From Enhydrobacter sp. (GTDB taxonomy: Bacteria; Pseudomonadota; Alphaproteobacteria; Reyranellales; Reyranellaceae), in NCBI RefSeq assembly GCF_030246845.1, contig NZ_CP126889.1, positions 1,116,001 to 1,180,000 on the forward strand: a stretch of 64,000 bases of DNA, read 5' to 3'. Below the pieces are notes generated by a model that saw only the letters and a list, made by a program, of their open reading frames with translations, was not told where the DNA came from and made no database searches. The position numbers and the translations under genes were made by a program. Position 1 is the stretch's first letter. Each line of letters starts with the position of its first letter. Below are positions 1-9,461 of the stretch, piece by piece.

Positions 1-1597
1 AGTAGGTCCGGACCGATCCTTTTCCCTTAAGGTCGACAGCGCCGCGCGGCTCGATCTCATATCGGTCGCCCAACTGCTCGACCACCGTCTCCGAGACCTG
101 GATCCGATTGGGCAACGAACCGCCTTCGAGGCGGTTTGCAACATTCACCGTGTCGCCCCAAATGTCGTAGGCGAAGCGATGCTTGCCGATGACCCCGGCG
201 ACCACGGGTCCCGAATGGATGCCGATTCGCATCTCGAGCGACCAGCCAAGCTCGTCGTTCACCTGCTCAAGCTTCGTCAGCATGCCCAACGCCATTTGCA
301 CGACGGCTTCACAGTGATCCTCGCGCGGCTGCGGAATGCCGGCCGCCACCACATAGGCATCGCCGATTGTCTTGACCTTCTCGACACCCAGCGCGGCGGC
401 AAGCGCGTCGAACTCGGAAAACAGCCGGTTCAGGTACTGAACGACCTCGGCAGGAGTGGCCGCCGCAGAGCGCGCCGTGAACCCGACGAGGTCGGAAAAG
501 AGCACCGTCGCCTCATCGACACCGTCGGCGATCAGCACCTCGCCCTGCCCCAGACGATCGATGACTGGCTTCGGCAGGATGCTGAGCAAGAGACGCTCGA
601 ACCTGGCCGCCTCCTCCTCGAGCCGCGTCAGGTACTGCCGCTCCTGATCGCGCCAGCGCTTCTTGCCAAGGGAAGCGTTGATGCGCGCGCGCAACAGGAC
701 AGGATCGAAGGGCTTGGTCAGATAGTCTTCGGCACCGGCTTCTATGCACCGGATGGCGCCTTCGGCTTCGTCGAGGGCAGATATCATGATGACTGGCACC
801 CGCCGCAGCCTCTCGTCGGCCTTCATCCGGACGAGCACCTCCAGGCCGTCGAGATCCGGCATCATCAGGTCGAGAAGGACAAGGTCGAAGTCCTCGCCTG
901 CAAGTGTCTCGAGCGCCTGGCGCCCGCCATCGGCCATGGCGACCCGATAGCCCTCGCGGATCAGCCGTCGAGACAAGACGTCACGATTGGCTTCAATATC
1001 GTCGACTACCAAAACATGACCGGCACCCCCGCAGTCGGGCGACCCCCCGGCCGGCAGCAAGACATCCCGAAGAGGATCATGGCCGGCAAGGGGCATCGCC
1101 AGAGGTTCTGCATCGGCCGCGGTCCGGCTTCGCGTCGAGGGAAAGCGGATGACGGCATCCAAATGAGACAGCAGTTCGCGCGCGCTCGCGTGCAGCTTTG
1201 CAATGTCCGATCGCAGATCGGTGAAGTCCGTGTCGGCGAGACCCTCGATCAGCATCTCGCCATAACCGATGATGGCATTGAGCGGCGTGCGCAGCTCGTG
1301 ATGCAGGGTATGCTCTTCGTTCGCGGCGTCGGGCTGCGAAGCGGCCCGGCGAGCGTCGTGCCAGGACAGCAACCGCGTGACCCTGTCCACAAGCGTTCGC
1401 GCCGCTGCCAAGATCAGCTCGATGTCCCGGACGGGATCATCCAGTGTCCGCCGACGCGCCTCCTCATAGGCGATCTCGGCGTACCCGACGATCGCGTGGA
1501 CGGGCGCGATCAGCTCCTGTCGAACATGCCAGAGCCAGGCTCTTCGAGCGCGTCGATCGTCTTCCGAGGACGAGTCCGTCACGTCAGGCGGGTCCAT
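1..1597 (-). CDS. Adenylate/guanylate cyclase with HisKA-like helices and receiver domain (3' end outside window)
   Basis: Class III nucleotide cyclase, probably cytoplasmic, making a cyclic nucleotide in response to phosphorylation. I read about 532 codons from an ATG that lies 9 bp after the stop of the binding-protein gene, in the same frame as that stop; the left edge cuts the cyclase domain. Order seen: a degenerate H-box near residues 24-42 (RQELIAPVHAIVGY, Gln in place of His), an intact H-box near 99-116 ([18 protein letters not shown]), a receiver domain about 194-315 with VVDD and the phospho-acceptor Asp in LLDLMMPD, then a cyclase domain from about 355 (LFSDLVGFTARS, IGDAYVVAAG, WGDTVNVANRLEG), which retains both metal-binding Asp positions. 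No HATPase domain is present, so it cannot be a kinase itself. Last gene seen of a signalling operon; the hybrid kinase two genes upstream is the likely phosphodonor (inference). Confidence 0.88.
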   Translation of the reverse strand, partial: MDPPDVTDSSSEDDRRARRAWLWHVRQELIAPVHAIVGYAEIAYEEARRRTLDDPVRDIELILAAARTLVDRVTRLLSWHDARRAASQPDAANEEHTLHHELRTPLNAIIGYGEMLIEGLADTDFTDLRSDIAKLHASARELLSHLDAVIRFPSTRSRTAADAEPLAMPLAGHDPLRDVLLPAGGSPDCGGAGHVLVVDDIEANRDVLSRRLIREGYRVAMADGGRQALETLAGEDFDLVLLDLMMPDLDGLEVLVRMKADERLRRVPVIMISALDEAEGAIRCIEAGAEDYLTKPFDPVLLRARINASLGKKRWRDQERQYLTRLEEEAARFERLLLSILPKPVIDRLGQGEVLIADGVDEATVLFSDLVGFTARSAAATPAEVVQYLNRLFSEFDALAAALGVEKVKTIGDAYVVAAGIPQPREDHCEAVVQMALGMLTKLEQVNDELGWSLEMRIGIHSGPVVAGVIGKHRFAYDIWGDTVNVANRLEGGSLPNRIQVSETVVEQLGDRYEIEPRGAVDLKGKGSVRTY

Positions 1598-1606
1598 TCG
1601 CGGCGC

Positions 1607-2704
1607 CTACGCTTTCCGGGCGTATGTGTGCCGCGCCATGAAATTGTCGAAGGGGTGCTCGGCCACCTGGAACCACAGCTCCTCGTCGCCGAGAAACCGT
1701 TTCCATGCGTCGTAGACGTTCTTGAACCCAGCATTCCTGCCAGCGACGTCGTCGTACAGCTCGACTGCGGCCTGGAAGCAGGCCTCGAGCACCGGCCGCG
1801 GGAACGGCCTGAGCTGAGTGCCGCCCGCCACCAGGCGCCGCAGCGCCGCCGGGTTCTCGGCATCGTACTTTCCGATCATCCAGTTGGTCATGTCCGAGCA
1901 GGCGAGTTCCAGAAGCACCCGGTAGCTTTTGGGCAGCGACTCCCATTGGGCAATGTTGACGTAGACCACCAACTGCGCTTGCCCTTCCCACCAGCCGGGG
2001 TAGTAGTAGTACTTGGCTATTCTGTGCAGGCCGAGCTTCTCGTCGTCGTAGGGACCGACCCATTCGGCGGCATCGATGGCGCCCTTTTCGAAGGCCGAGT
2101 AGATGCGGCCGCCCGGGAGCGCCTGTGGGACGACGCCCAGCCGGGCCAACGCCTGTCCCGCCAGAACGCTGCCTATGCGGAACTTGAGGCCTTTGAGATC
2201 GTCAACGGTTCTGATCTCCTTGTTGAACCATCCGCCCATCTGCGCGCCGGTATTGCCGGCCGGGATCGGATAGACGTCATACTTCCCAAAGAACTCGCGA
2301 ATGAGCTCACGACCGCCGCCATGCCGCATCCAGGCATTCTGCTGGCGTGCGTTGAATCCGAAGGGCATAGTCGAGTCGAATGTGAAAGTCGGATCCTTGC
2401 TGGAGAAGTAGTAGCTCGCGGTATGGCCGAGCTCGACCGTCTTGTTATGCACGGCGTCCAGCACCTCGAAAGCCGGCACGATCTCCCCTGCGGCAAAGAC
2501 GCGGATCTGGAACTTGTTGTCGGTGGCCTCGGCGATGCGCCGGGCCAGAAACTCGCCGCCGCCATAGATCGTGTCCAGGCTCTTGGGGAAGCTCGACGCG
2601 AGGCGCCACCTTATCTCGGGCGCGGATTGTGCAATTGCCGGCGCCGCGATGGCGCCAAGCGCCACGCCGAGTCCGCCGGCTTTCAGGAATGGGCGTCGTC
2701 GCAT
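1607..2704 (-). CDS. TRAP transporter DctP-type substrate-binding protein, orphan
   Basis: Periplasmic solute-binding protein of the TRAP (DctP/TakP) family, 365 aa, which normally hands organic acids to a DctQM permease. The N-terminus (RRRPFLKAGGLG, then an Ala-rich stretch ending AIAQS) looks like a Tat signal. Family features visible include WRLASSFPKSLDTIYGG near the mature start, a central GLKFRIGSVLAGQAL and a Trp/Tyr-rich segment (KYYYYPGWWEG) typical of the 2-oxoacid-binding subgroup. No DctQ or DctM gene lies in the window. It sits between a hybrid histidine kinase (19 bp upstream) and a cyclase (9 bp downstream), so it probably works as a ligand sensor for that kinase rather than in uptake. 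That role is inference; the family call is firm. Confidence 0.9.
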   Translation of the reverse strand: MRRRPFLKAGGLGVALGAIAAPAIAQSAPEIRWRLASSFPKSLDTIYGGGEFLARRIAEATDNKFQIRVFAAGEIVPAFEVLDAVHNKTVELGHTASYYFSSKDPTFTFDSTMPFGFNARQQNAWMRHGGGRELIREFFGKYDVYPIPAGNTGAQMGGWFNKEIRTVDDLKGLKFRIGSVLAGQALARLGVVPQALPGGRIYSAFEKGAIDAAEWVGPYDDEKLGLHRIAKYYYYPGWWEGQAQLVVYVNIAQWESLPKSYRVLLELACSDMTNWMIGKYDAENPAALRRLVAGGTQLRPFPRPVLEACFQAAVELYDDVAGRNAGFKNVYDAWKRFLGDEELWFQVAEHPFDNFMARHTYARKA

Positions 2705-2723
2705 TGATTTCCTCCGTGTCGGG

Positions 2724-5700
2724 TTACACAGACGCGCGTTCCTTCACTGGCGTGCGTTGGGGAAGAAGCCGATCGATCGCCGCCAACAGGGCCGCCCCGT
2801 CGGCGTCACCCTTCTGGACGAATCCCTGCATGTGACTGTTGAGCTGCGCCCGCTCCTCGGCCGTCAAAGTTTTCGCGGTGACCACGACGATCGGGATATC
2901 CTGACAACGTGGCTCCGCGCGGACCCGCGCGATGAACTCGAAGCCGTCCATTTCCGGCATCATGATGTCCAGCAGGATGACGTCGGGGCGTGCCTCGGCC
3001 AGCCGCTCCAGCCCGGCCAACCCATGTTCGGCTTCGACGACGGTGCAGCAATTCTTCTCCAGGATGCTCCGCATCAGCTCGCGGGTCGGCGCGTCGTCTT
3101 CGACGATCAGCACCCGCCGCTCGGCCAATTGCGGGTGGCATCGCCGCAGACTCTGCAGAAGTTGCTCCCGTCCGACGGGCTTCATCAGATAGTCCGAGAC
3201 GCCCTGCGATATCGCGAGCTCCCGGGTGTCAGTAACCGACACCATGATCACGGGGACGTCGGCGAGCGCCGGATTCTCCTTCATTGCGGCGAGGACCGTC
3301 CAACCGTCCATCTGTGGCATCAGCACGTCGAGCGTCACGATGTCGGGTCTTGCGGCGCGGGCAAGCCGCAGCGCTTCCTCGCCGCCGCTCGCCAGGGTGA
3401 CCGCATAGCCGGCCCGCTGCAGGTATCGCCTCAGAAGATCCCGTGCGCCTGGATCGTCATCGACCACGAGGACAGAGGGCGCGCCGTCGGCGGACAGGCC
3501 CTCCACATTCGCGGCCTCTGGGGACGCCTCCGCCGCAGCGGCGTGCGCCAAGGCCGGGAGCCGGGCGGTGAACACCGTGCCCTTGCCCGGCTCGCTCTCG
3601 AGCGTGATGTCGCCGCCCAACTGCCGGCAGAAACTTCGGCTGATGGCGAGGCCGAGGCCGGTGCCGCCGTACGCGCGCGTCGTCGATGCATCGGCCTGGG
3701 TGAAGGCCTCGAACAACCTCGCCTGCTGTTCGTTCGTCATGCCGATCCCGGTGTCGCTCACGTCGAAGAAAATCCAGTCGGCGTCCGGGCTCGACCCGCG
3801 ACGGGCCGTCAGAGTGACGACGCCGTTCCGTGTGAACTTGCAGGCATTGCTGAGCAGATTCAGCAAAGTCTGCCGGATCTTGGTCAGATCGCTGCGCATT
3901 GCGCCGACGGCGTCGGAGCAATCAACTTCCAGCCGGTTGCCATTCTTTGCCGCAAGCGGTGCTATCGTTCCCGAGACCGATTCGATAAGGGGACGGACCT
4001 CGAAGTCCTCGAGGTAGAGCGTCATCTTGCCGGCCTCGATCTTGGAGAGATCGAGAATATTGTCGATCAGCGCCAGGAGATGCTTTCCGGCATCCTGGAT
4101 CTTCTGCAGGTCCGCGGCGTCGGCTTCGCGGCCGCCGTCCTGTGCGTCCTCGAAAAGCATGTCGCTGTAGCCGATGATCGCGTTGAGCGGGGTTCGCAGC
4201 TCGTGCGACATGTTCGCGAGAAACTGCGATTTGAGCTGGCTCGCGGCTTCGAGCTCCCGGCCCTTCACCCGGACTTCCTGGAACAGCCGCGCGTTCTCGA
4301 TGGCGATCACCGACTGCGAAGCGAATGTCTGCAGCAGCGTCACCACGGATTGCGCGAACCGGCCCGGCGAGCGGCGTCGAACAACCAGCGCGCCGACAAT
4401 CAAGCCGTCACGCAGCAGCGGCACCGCGAGAAGGGCACGCATCCCCGCACCTAGCAACAGGCCGCGCAACCTGTAATCCTGCTCGTTCTCGACATCCGGG
4501 ATCTCGACCGGCGCGCGCACCGCCGCGCAGCGACCAACCACTGTGTCGCCGATGCGAATCCGCGATTGCCTGAGCGCCTCCACCAGCTCGCGGCTCAGAC
4601 CGTAGTTCGCCCTCGGCTCGAACACCCCGGCCGCCGGATCGAACTCGTAGATCGTGCCGGCGTCGCCGCGCGACAGGTGCACGGCATGGCTGACGATGGT
4701 GGCGAGCACGGTGTCGAGGTCGAGCGAGGAGCCGACCGCCCGCCCGACTTCACCGAGCGCCCGAAGCTCCTCGACCGAGCGCGCGAGCTCGTCGGTGCGC
4801 TCCGCCACTCTCCGCTCAAGCTGTGCTGCAGTCTCCGACCGCTCGGCCAGCAGCCGATCCAGCTCGATGGCGTTGCGCCGGAAGACATCGACCGCCTTGC
4901 CCATTGCCGCGATCTCGTCCGTCCCGTGGGTGGCGACGGGCGTGTCGGTCTTGCCTCCGGCGATTTCCAGCATCACGCTGCTGAGCTGTGTCAGGCGAGC
5001 CGCGACGTTGCGGCCGACATAGAGCCAGACAACGAAAAAGGAGCTTAGCAGGGCGAGCGCTGCCGCGGCGAGAAGGATCGTCTCGGCATAGGTCTTTGCA
5101 GATTGCGCGGTATCGCTGGCCGCCGTGATCTCGTCGCGCGACCTGTTGAAGACATGCCTGACCGCCTCCCTCAAACGCACGGACAGATCCTCGCTTTCCG
5201 CGATGAGCCGCCTGCTCTCGCCGTACGCAGTCAACTCCCGATGCCGGAGGGCGACGATGCTGCCGTCTCCTGTGACGCCGGCGCGCAGGCGGTCGATCGG
5301 TTCCGACAGTGCCGCAGCGACATCCGGTCCGGCGTCCCGGGCGAGCTCGTTCATCGTCGAGATCGACGTCCGCGCGCGTTGCTGAATATCGTCGATTTGG
5401 GCGACGTCGGTGGTCTGCGCCGCACGAACGAGGAATGCGAACGCTGTGCCGGCTTCGCGCTGGATTTGCACCAGAGAGGCGAGAGCGGCGACCGCTCGGT
5501 CAAGGGCCTGCAGACTGGCATGACGTTCGGGGGCCGCCGTGTCGGGCGCCGCAATCGTCGCCTGCAGCTCCGCGACCCGATTGCGCAAAGCGGCAAGGTC
5601 GGGTGCCAGCCGGTCGGCGACCTGCCGGTTCGCGGCGAAGATCTCGTCGGTGAGCTTCTTCTTCTGATCCTCGACAGAAAGGCGCGCCAGCGTGGCCGAT

Positions 5701-6110
5701 CGAATGTCCGACACGTTGTCGCCGAGCTCCTCGAATATGTCCTTGATCTCGTTGAGCATGTCGACGTCGAGGTCCGCGAGCGACAGCACGACAAGCTCGT
5801 TCGAGGCGCTCGCCAGCCCGTTCAGTGTCTCGGCCGATCGCGAGTCGACTTCCTGCTCGCTGGTGGCGTTCGGCACCTCTGTGGCGGCGGCGACGATGCT
5901 CTCGGTCTGCCGAGACAGTTCGGCGGCCGCCAAAGACGGCGGTACAGCCTTGACCGTGACCTGGTTGAGGGCCCGCTCGACAATGTGAAGACTGTAGAGC
6001 CCGACGGCGGCGGCAATGACGACGAACAGGCTGATGACTGCGAACGCCAGAAGAAGGCGACCCCTCAAGCCGAAGGCGACATTGCGCGCGGCTGGGGTCG
6101 AACCGTTCAT
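2724..6110 (-). CDS. Hybrid sensor histidine kinase (helical periplasmic domain, HAMP, GAF, HisKA, HATPase, two receivers)
   Basis: Membrane-bound hybrid histidine kinase of 1128 aa. Transmembrane helix 1 covers about residues 19-40; a mostly helical periplasmic region about 41-342 resembles TorS-type sensor domains; helix 2 is about 343-365, followed by HAMP (to about 420), a coiled coil, and a GAF domain about 455-610. The H-box [18 protein letters not shown] puts the phospho-His near 636. An HATPase with N/G boxes follows ([22 protein letters not shown]). Two C-terminal receivers follow at about 870-985 ([22 protein letters not shown]) and about 996-1115 ([22 protein letters not shown]). 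It lies 22 bp after a single-domain response regulator and just before the TRAP binding protein. TorS works with a periplasmic binding protein (TorT), so a similar pairing here is plausible but inferred. Confidence 0.93.
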   Translation of the reverse strand: MNGSTPAARNVAFGLRGRLLLAFAVISLFVVIAAAVGLYSLHIVERALNQVTVKAVPPSLAAAELSRQTESIVAAATEVPNATSEQEVDSRSAETLNGLASASNELVVLSLADLDVDMLNEIKDIFEELGDNVSDIRSATLARLSVEDQKKKLTDEIFAANRQVADRLAPDLAALRNRVAELQATIAAPDTAAPERHASLQALDRAVAALASLVQIQREAGTAFAFLVRAAQTTDVAQIDDIQQRARTSISTMNELARDAGPDVAAALSEPIDRLRAGVTGDGSIVALRHRELTAYGESRRLIAESEDLSVRLREAVRHVFNRSRDEITAASDTAQSAKTYAETILLAAAALALLSSFFVVWLYVGRNVAARLTQLSSVMLEIAGGKTDTPVATHGTDEIAAMGKAVDVFRRNAIELDRLLAERSETAAQLERRVAERTDELARSVEELRALGEVGRAVGSSLDLDTVLATIVSHAVHLSRGDAGTIYEFDPAAGVFEPRANYGLSRELVEALRQSRIRIGDTVVGRCAAVRAPVEIPDVENEQDYRLRGLLLGAGMRALLAVPLLRDGLIVGALVVRRRSPGRFAQSVVTLLQTFASQSVIAIENARLFQEVRVKGRELEAASQLKSQFLANMSHELRTPLNAIIGYSDMLFEDAQDGGREADAADLQKIQDAGKHLLALIDNILDLSKIEAGKMTLYLEDFEVRPLIESVSGTIAPLAAKNGNRLEVDCSDAVGAMRSDLTKIRQTLLNLLSNACKFTRNGVVTLTARRGSSPDADWIFFDVSDTGIGMTNEQQARLFEAFTQADASTTRAYGGTGLGLAISRSFCRQLGGDITLESEPGKGTVFTARLPALAHAAAAEASPEAANVEGLSADGAPSVLVVDDDPGARDLLRRYLQRAGYAVTLASGGEEALRLARAARPDIVTLDVLMPQMDGWTVLAAMKENPALADVPVIMVSVTDTRELAISQGVSDYLMKPVGREQLLQSLRRCHPQLAERRVLIVEDDAPTRELMRSILEKNCCTVVEAEHGLAGLERLAEARPDVILLDIMMPEMDGFEFIARVRAEPRCQDIPIVVVTAKTLTAEERAQLNSHMQGFVQKGDADGAALLAAIDRLLPQRTPVKERASV

Positions 6111-6132
6111 GTTCGGCGCGCCGGACTCGTCG

Positions 6133-6522
6133 TCATGGTCGTCGGCGTGCCTGCTTCCGGGCCGCCAGCAGGCGCTCGATCTTCTCGATCAGTCGCGGCA
6201 ACTCGATGGGCTTTGTATCGTAGTCGTCGCATCCGGCTTCCAGCGCCTTGTCGCGGTCGCTGTCCATGGCATGGGCGGTGAGGGCGATGACGGGAATGCC
6301 CCGAAGCTCGGCCGACGCCTTGATGCGCCGCGTCGCCTCCCAGCCGTCGATGATCGGCAGGCTCATGTCCATGAGAATGACGTCGGGGCCATCGCTCATT
6401 GCCGTGATGACGCCGCGTTCGCCGTCCTCAGCCATGATCACCTCATAGCCTTTGCGAGTCAGGCGCCGAGACAGCATGTCCCGGTTCATCTCGTTGTCCT
6501 CGACGATCAGGATTTTGGTCAC
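6133..6522 (-). CDS. CheY/DivK-like single-domain response regulator
   Basis: A 129-aa stand-alone receiver domain. Conserved receiver features are all visible: the acidic pair in [14 protein letters not shown], the phospho-acceptor Asp in [13 protein letters not shown], the Thr in IALTAHAM, and the Lys in DYDTKPIEL. There is no output domain, so it should act by protein contact or as a phosphate shuttle, as DivK and CheY do. It is the first gene of the operon with the hybrid kinase 22 bp downstream. A 9-bp inverted repeat lies about 72 bp upstream. The downstream partner is not visible; the cyclase at the end of the same operon is one candidate. Confidence 0.92.
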   Translation of the reverse strand: MTKILIVEDNEMNRDMLSRRLTRKGYEVIMAEDGERGVITAMSDGPDVILMDMSLPIIDGWEATRRIKASAELRGIPVIALTAHAMDSDRDKALEAGCDDYDTKPIELPRLIEKIERLLAARKQARRRP

Positions 6523-6593
6523 GGTCTGTTGCCCCGGTCGACGACCGTCTGAACTACCGACTCACCACTCCCCTTCCCCGCGGCCCGGCCCCA

Positions 6594-6622
6594 AGCAACA
6601 CTCCGGACACGACAGTGTTGCT
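6594..6622. promoter_or_regulatory. Inverted repeat upstream of the signalling operon
   Basis: Perfect 9-bp inverted repeat AGCAACACT / AGTGTTGCT separated by 11 bases, about 72 bp upstream of the first gene of the signalling operon. This 223-bp stretch (6523-6745) holds no gene I can support. The repeat could be an operator for a dimeric regulator or a short hairpin ending transcripts from the pseudogene side; there is no T-tract, which favours an operator. Confidence 0.35.
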
Positions 6623-6745
6623 CTCGAAAGGCGCGTTTGACCAGCGGAATCCCGCGAAGGGAGCACGATAGCGACGACTTTCGGGCGCGCCATCAGGGCA
6701 GCTACCCCCGCAACACAAGGTCATCGTCATATGCGACAGGGACTT

Positions 6746-7497
6746 TCACGGAAACCCCGGTGTCGGTTCGAGGCCCAGCAGGAGGCGGCCGGCGCTTTGC
6801 CATGTTCCTTCCGACAGGAAGGCGTGTTGCAGCACCACCAGGGCGTCCTGCAGCGTGTAGGCGAGGGGATGATCGGTGAAGATCCCGGTCGTCCCGGAGA
6901 TCGTATAGGCCATCCGGGCGACGTCGGCGCCGACCTTGGCGGCGTTGCTGGCGCCCAGACGCAGCAGCGTTCTCATCTCGAGATCGAGTTCCCCCGCCGG
7001 CCTCGAGCGTCTCGTAAGCCTCGTCGGTCGTCTCGTAGAGAAAGGCCCGCGCCGAACGCAACTGCGCCTCGGCTTTCGCCAGCTCGATCTGGACATTGGG
7101 CCGGTCAGCCAGAGCGGGCGCGCCGGTGATCGACTTGCGCTTGCCGGCCATGGCGATTACCTCGTCGAGGGCCGCTCGCGCGGCGCCGAGACCCACGACC
7201 GCCAGCACCTGCGAGGCGATCACCAGGGCAGGATAGCGAAACAGGGGCGAATCGAGGCTCGAACCGCCGCCGCGAATGAACGTCCAGTCCTCGGGAACGA
7301 CAACCTTGTCGACCACGATATCGTGACTGCCAACGGCCTCAAGGGAACTGCTTCAGCAAGCCGACGATGTCGGGGCTCAACTGCCGCTGCTTGGCGAACT
7401 CCGCGCGCCGCGCTCGCGCTTCCACCAGCACCCGCTCCAGTGCCCGTTTGCGGTCGGGCATGGTCGCCGGCGGCTCGCGCTGGAGTCCGTCGGACAT
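6746..7497 (-). pseudogene. Decayed acyl-CoA-dehydrogenase-fold flavin monooxygenase
   Basis: Remnant of a protein with the acyl-CoA dehydrogenase fold, of the type that includes flavin-dependent monooxygenases. The N-terminal piece (ATG at 7497, about 52 codons, including RARRAEFAKQRQLSPDIVGLLK) ends at a TGA at 7339-7341. Immediately after, in another frame, the sequence resumes deep inside the family (EAVGSHDIVVDKVVVPEDWT), so about 150 codons covering the FAD-binding middle are missing. A second lesion is an extra G in a five-G run (6991-6995), after which the other frame continues ELDLEMRTLLRLGASNAAK and ends LGLEPTPGFP at 6746. Two independent lesions argue against a sequencing error alone. 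It lies 68 bp downstream of the D-aminoacylase gene and was probably co-transcribed with it. Confidence 0.85.
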
Positions 7498-7565
7498 GGC
7501 GTCTCCTCTCTCCATCTGCCCGTGAGACTTGCCCTGGTCTATCTCCCCGCCACGGCGGAAGCGAC

Positions 7566-9239
7566 CTATCCTCTCAACACTTTCCCCGCCTTCGCCTCGG
7601 TGAGCCTGCCCTGCTCCCAGGTGACCGCGCCGTTGACCAGGGTGTACTCGACGCCTCTCGACGGCATCACGATGCGCTTGGCGCCGCCGGGGAGATCGTA
7701 GCGGCGCTCGCCGTGGTTGTTGGAGCCGATGCGCGCGGGATCGAAGATCGCGATATCGGCCGGTGCGCCCTTGGCGAGGCGGCCGCGGTCCTTCAGGCCG
7801 AACAGGTCGGCCGGGTCGGAGGTGAGCTTGCGCACGCCCTCCTCCAGCGTGATCGCCTCCTTCTCGCGCACCCACGTGCCGAGCAGGTAGGTCGGGTAGC
7901 CCGAGTCGCACAGCATGTCGACATGCGCGCCGCCGTCGCCCAGCGCCATCAGGATCGCCTTGTTGTTCAGGAGCTCGCGCATGCGATCCTCGCGCGTGTT
8001 CCACGAGGCCATGGTGAGCTCGCAATCGAGGTTGTCGGCCAGCACCGTGTCGAGGAAGGCATCGACGCCGTCCTTGCCCTGCTCCTGGCCGATCTGGGCG
8101 ATCGACTTGTCCTCGAGATGCTTCAGCGCCGGGTTGCGCACGGCGTGCACGACAACCCGGCCCCAGTTGCTGAAGCCGGTCGGATTCTTGAGGTCCTCGC
8201 GGAACTGGTTGCGGAACGCCGGATCGGCGTAGACGGCCTTCTGCGCCGCCTTCGAGGTGTCGGCGAACACCCGCTTCCAGGAGGGGAAGGCGGCGAAGGA
8301 GAAGGGATTGTCCATGTTGACTTCGCGCGTGAGCGGCAGCGGCGAGGTCTGCGGCCGGGCGCCCTTGGCAATCATCGGCGCGGCGAGCCGCAGCGTGTTG
8401 CGCACCGCCTCCGGGATGTCGTCGCGGTCGAACAGGGCGATGAAGGTCACCGGCCGGCCGCTCTCGTCGAGCAGGAAGTCCAGCAGCTCGCACTGGTCCT
8501 CCTCCAGCACGCCGACCTGGCGCGTGAGCGCGATCTCGATCGCGCCCTTGCCGCGCGCCTTCAGGACGTTGGCATAGGCCTTCAGCTCCTCGCGGCTGGC
8601 GTTGCGGCAGGCGAGCGGCTTGCCCTCGAAGCCCATATGCTGGTTGAGCGTCGTCGACGAGAAGCCCAGCGCGCCGACATCGACGGCCTCGGCGATCAGG
8701 GCCGCGATCTTCGCCGTCTCCTCCGCGTCGGCCGCCCGCTCCATCGACGCCTCACCCATCACGTAATGACGGAACGGCGTGAGCGGCGCGATGAAGGCGA
8801 GATTGAGCGATGGCCGGCGGGCGGCGGCCGCATCCATGAACTGCGGAAAAGTCTCCCAATCCCAGGTGATGCCCTTGTTCAGCACGTCGAACGGAATGCC
8901 TTCGACACTCACCAGGTCGCGCATGGCGATCTCGCGCGCCGCGGGCCGGCAGGGCGCGATGCCGACGCCGCAATTGCCCATCACCACGCTGGTGACACCG
9001 TGCCAGGACGAGGGCGTCACCGCGCCGTCCCAGCAGATCTGCGCATCGTAATGCGTGTGGGGATCGACGAAGCCCGGCGCCACGACCAGACCGTCGGCAT
9101 CGATGGTGCGCCTGGCGCCTTCGGTGACCTTGCCGATGTCGGCCACCTTGCCATCGGCGACCGCCACGTCGGCCCGGTACCTCCTGGCGCCGGTACCATC
9201 GACCACGATGCCGTTCCTGATCACGAGATCGTAGCTCAT
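7566..9239 (-). CDS. N-acyl-D-amino-acid deacylase / D-aminoacylase-type amidohydrolase
   Basis: 557-aa metal-dependent amidohydrolase of the D-aminoacylase/dihydroorotase-like group, expected to hydrolyse N-acyl amino acids or related amides in the cytoplasm. The start MSYDLVIRNG is chosen because GGGAGGACT lies just upstream; a longer frame to 9317 lacks a family-like N-terminus. Visible features: VVDGTGARRYRADVAV (first beta-sandwich), the metal site APGFVDPHTHYDAQ, the Cys in GNCGVGIAPC typical of D-aminoacylases, and GDGGAHVDM with a late metal Asp. The C-terminus returns to the beta-sandwich (LAKGAPADIAIFDPARIG). The exact substrate cannot be read from sequence. It is divergent from the SDR operon at 9462. 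Confidence 0.87.
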   Translation of the reverse strand: MSYDLVIRNGIVVDGTGARRYRADVAVADGKVADIGKVTEGARRTIDADGLVVAPGFVDPHTHYDAQICWDGAVTPSSWHGVTSVVMGNCGVGIAPCRPAAREIAMRDLVSVEGIPFDVLNKGITWDWETFPQFMDAAAARRPSLNLAFIAPLTPFRHYVMGEASMERAADAEETAKIAALIAEAVDVGALGFSSTTLNQHMGFEGKPLACRNASREELKAYANVLKARGKGAIEIALTRQVGVLEEDQCELLDFLLDESGRPVTFIALFDRDDIPEAVRNTLRLAAPMIAKGARPQTSPLPLTREVNMDNPFSFAAFPSWKRVFADTSKAAQKAVYADPAFRNQFREDLKNPTGFSNWGRVVVHAVRNPALKHLEDKSIAQIGQEQGKDGVDAFLDTVLADNLDCELTMASWNTREDRMRELLNNKAILMALGDGGAHVDMLCDSGYPTYLLGTWVREKEAITLEEGVRKLTSDPADLFGLKDRGRLAKGAPADIAIFDPARIGSNNHGERRYDLPGGAKRIVMPSRGVEYTLVNGAVTWEQGRLTEAKAGKVLRG

Positions 9240-9461
9240 CGAGTCCTCCCAGAACCACGAGCCGACGGTACTCCCGACAGACGGCCGCGACACATGCGAA
9301 ATCCATCGGCGCGCCATGCCGGATCGACAGGCGGTATCCCGCGGCGACGGAGTTCATGTTGAAACGACACTCGAAAACTCATGACAGCCCCAGAAGTCTC
9401 TTTGCTGGAGGAATTGACAAGTTTGGAAAACAAACTGACTGTCCAGCGGCAGGAGGGATCC

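Noticed and set aside
179..2707. Long plus-strand open frame of 842 codons
   Set aside because: Antisense to the cyclase and TRAP binding-protein genes, which have clear domains; composition is Arg/Pro/Gln-rich as in high-GC shadow frames.
6936..9362. Plus-strand frame of 808 codons
   Set aside because: Opposite strand of the D-aminoacylase gene and pseudogene; no domain motifs.
9414..9442. TTGACA box upstream of the SDR as a promoter
   Set aside because: No acceptable -10 hexamer at 16-18 bp; left out of the features.
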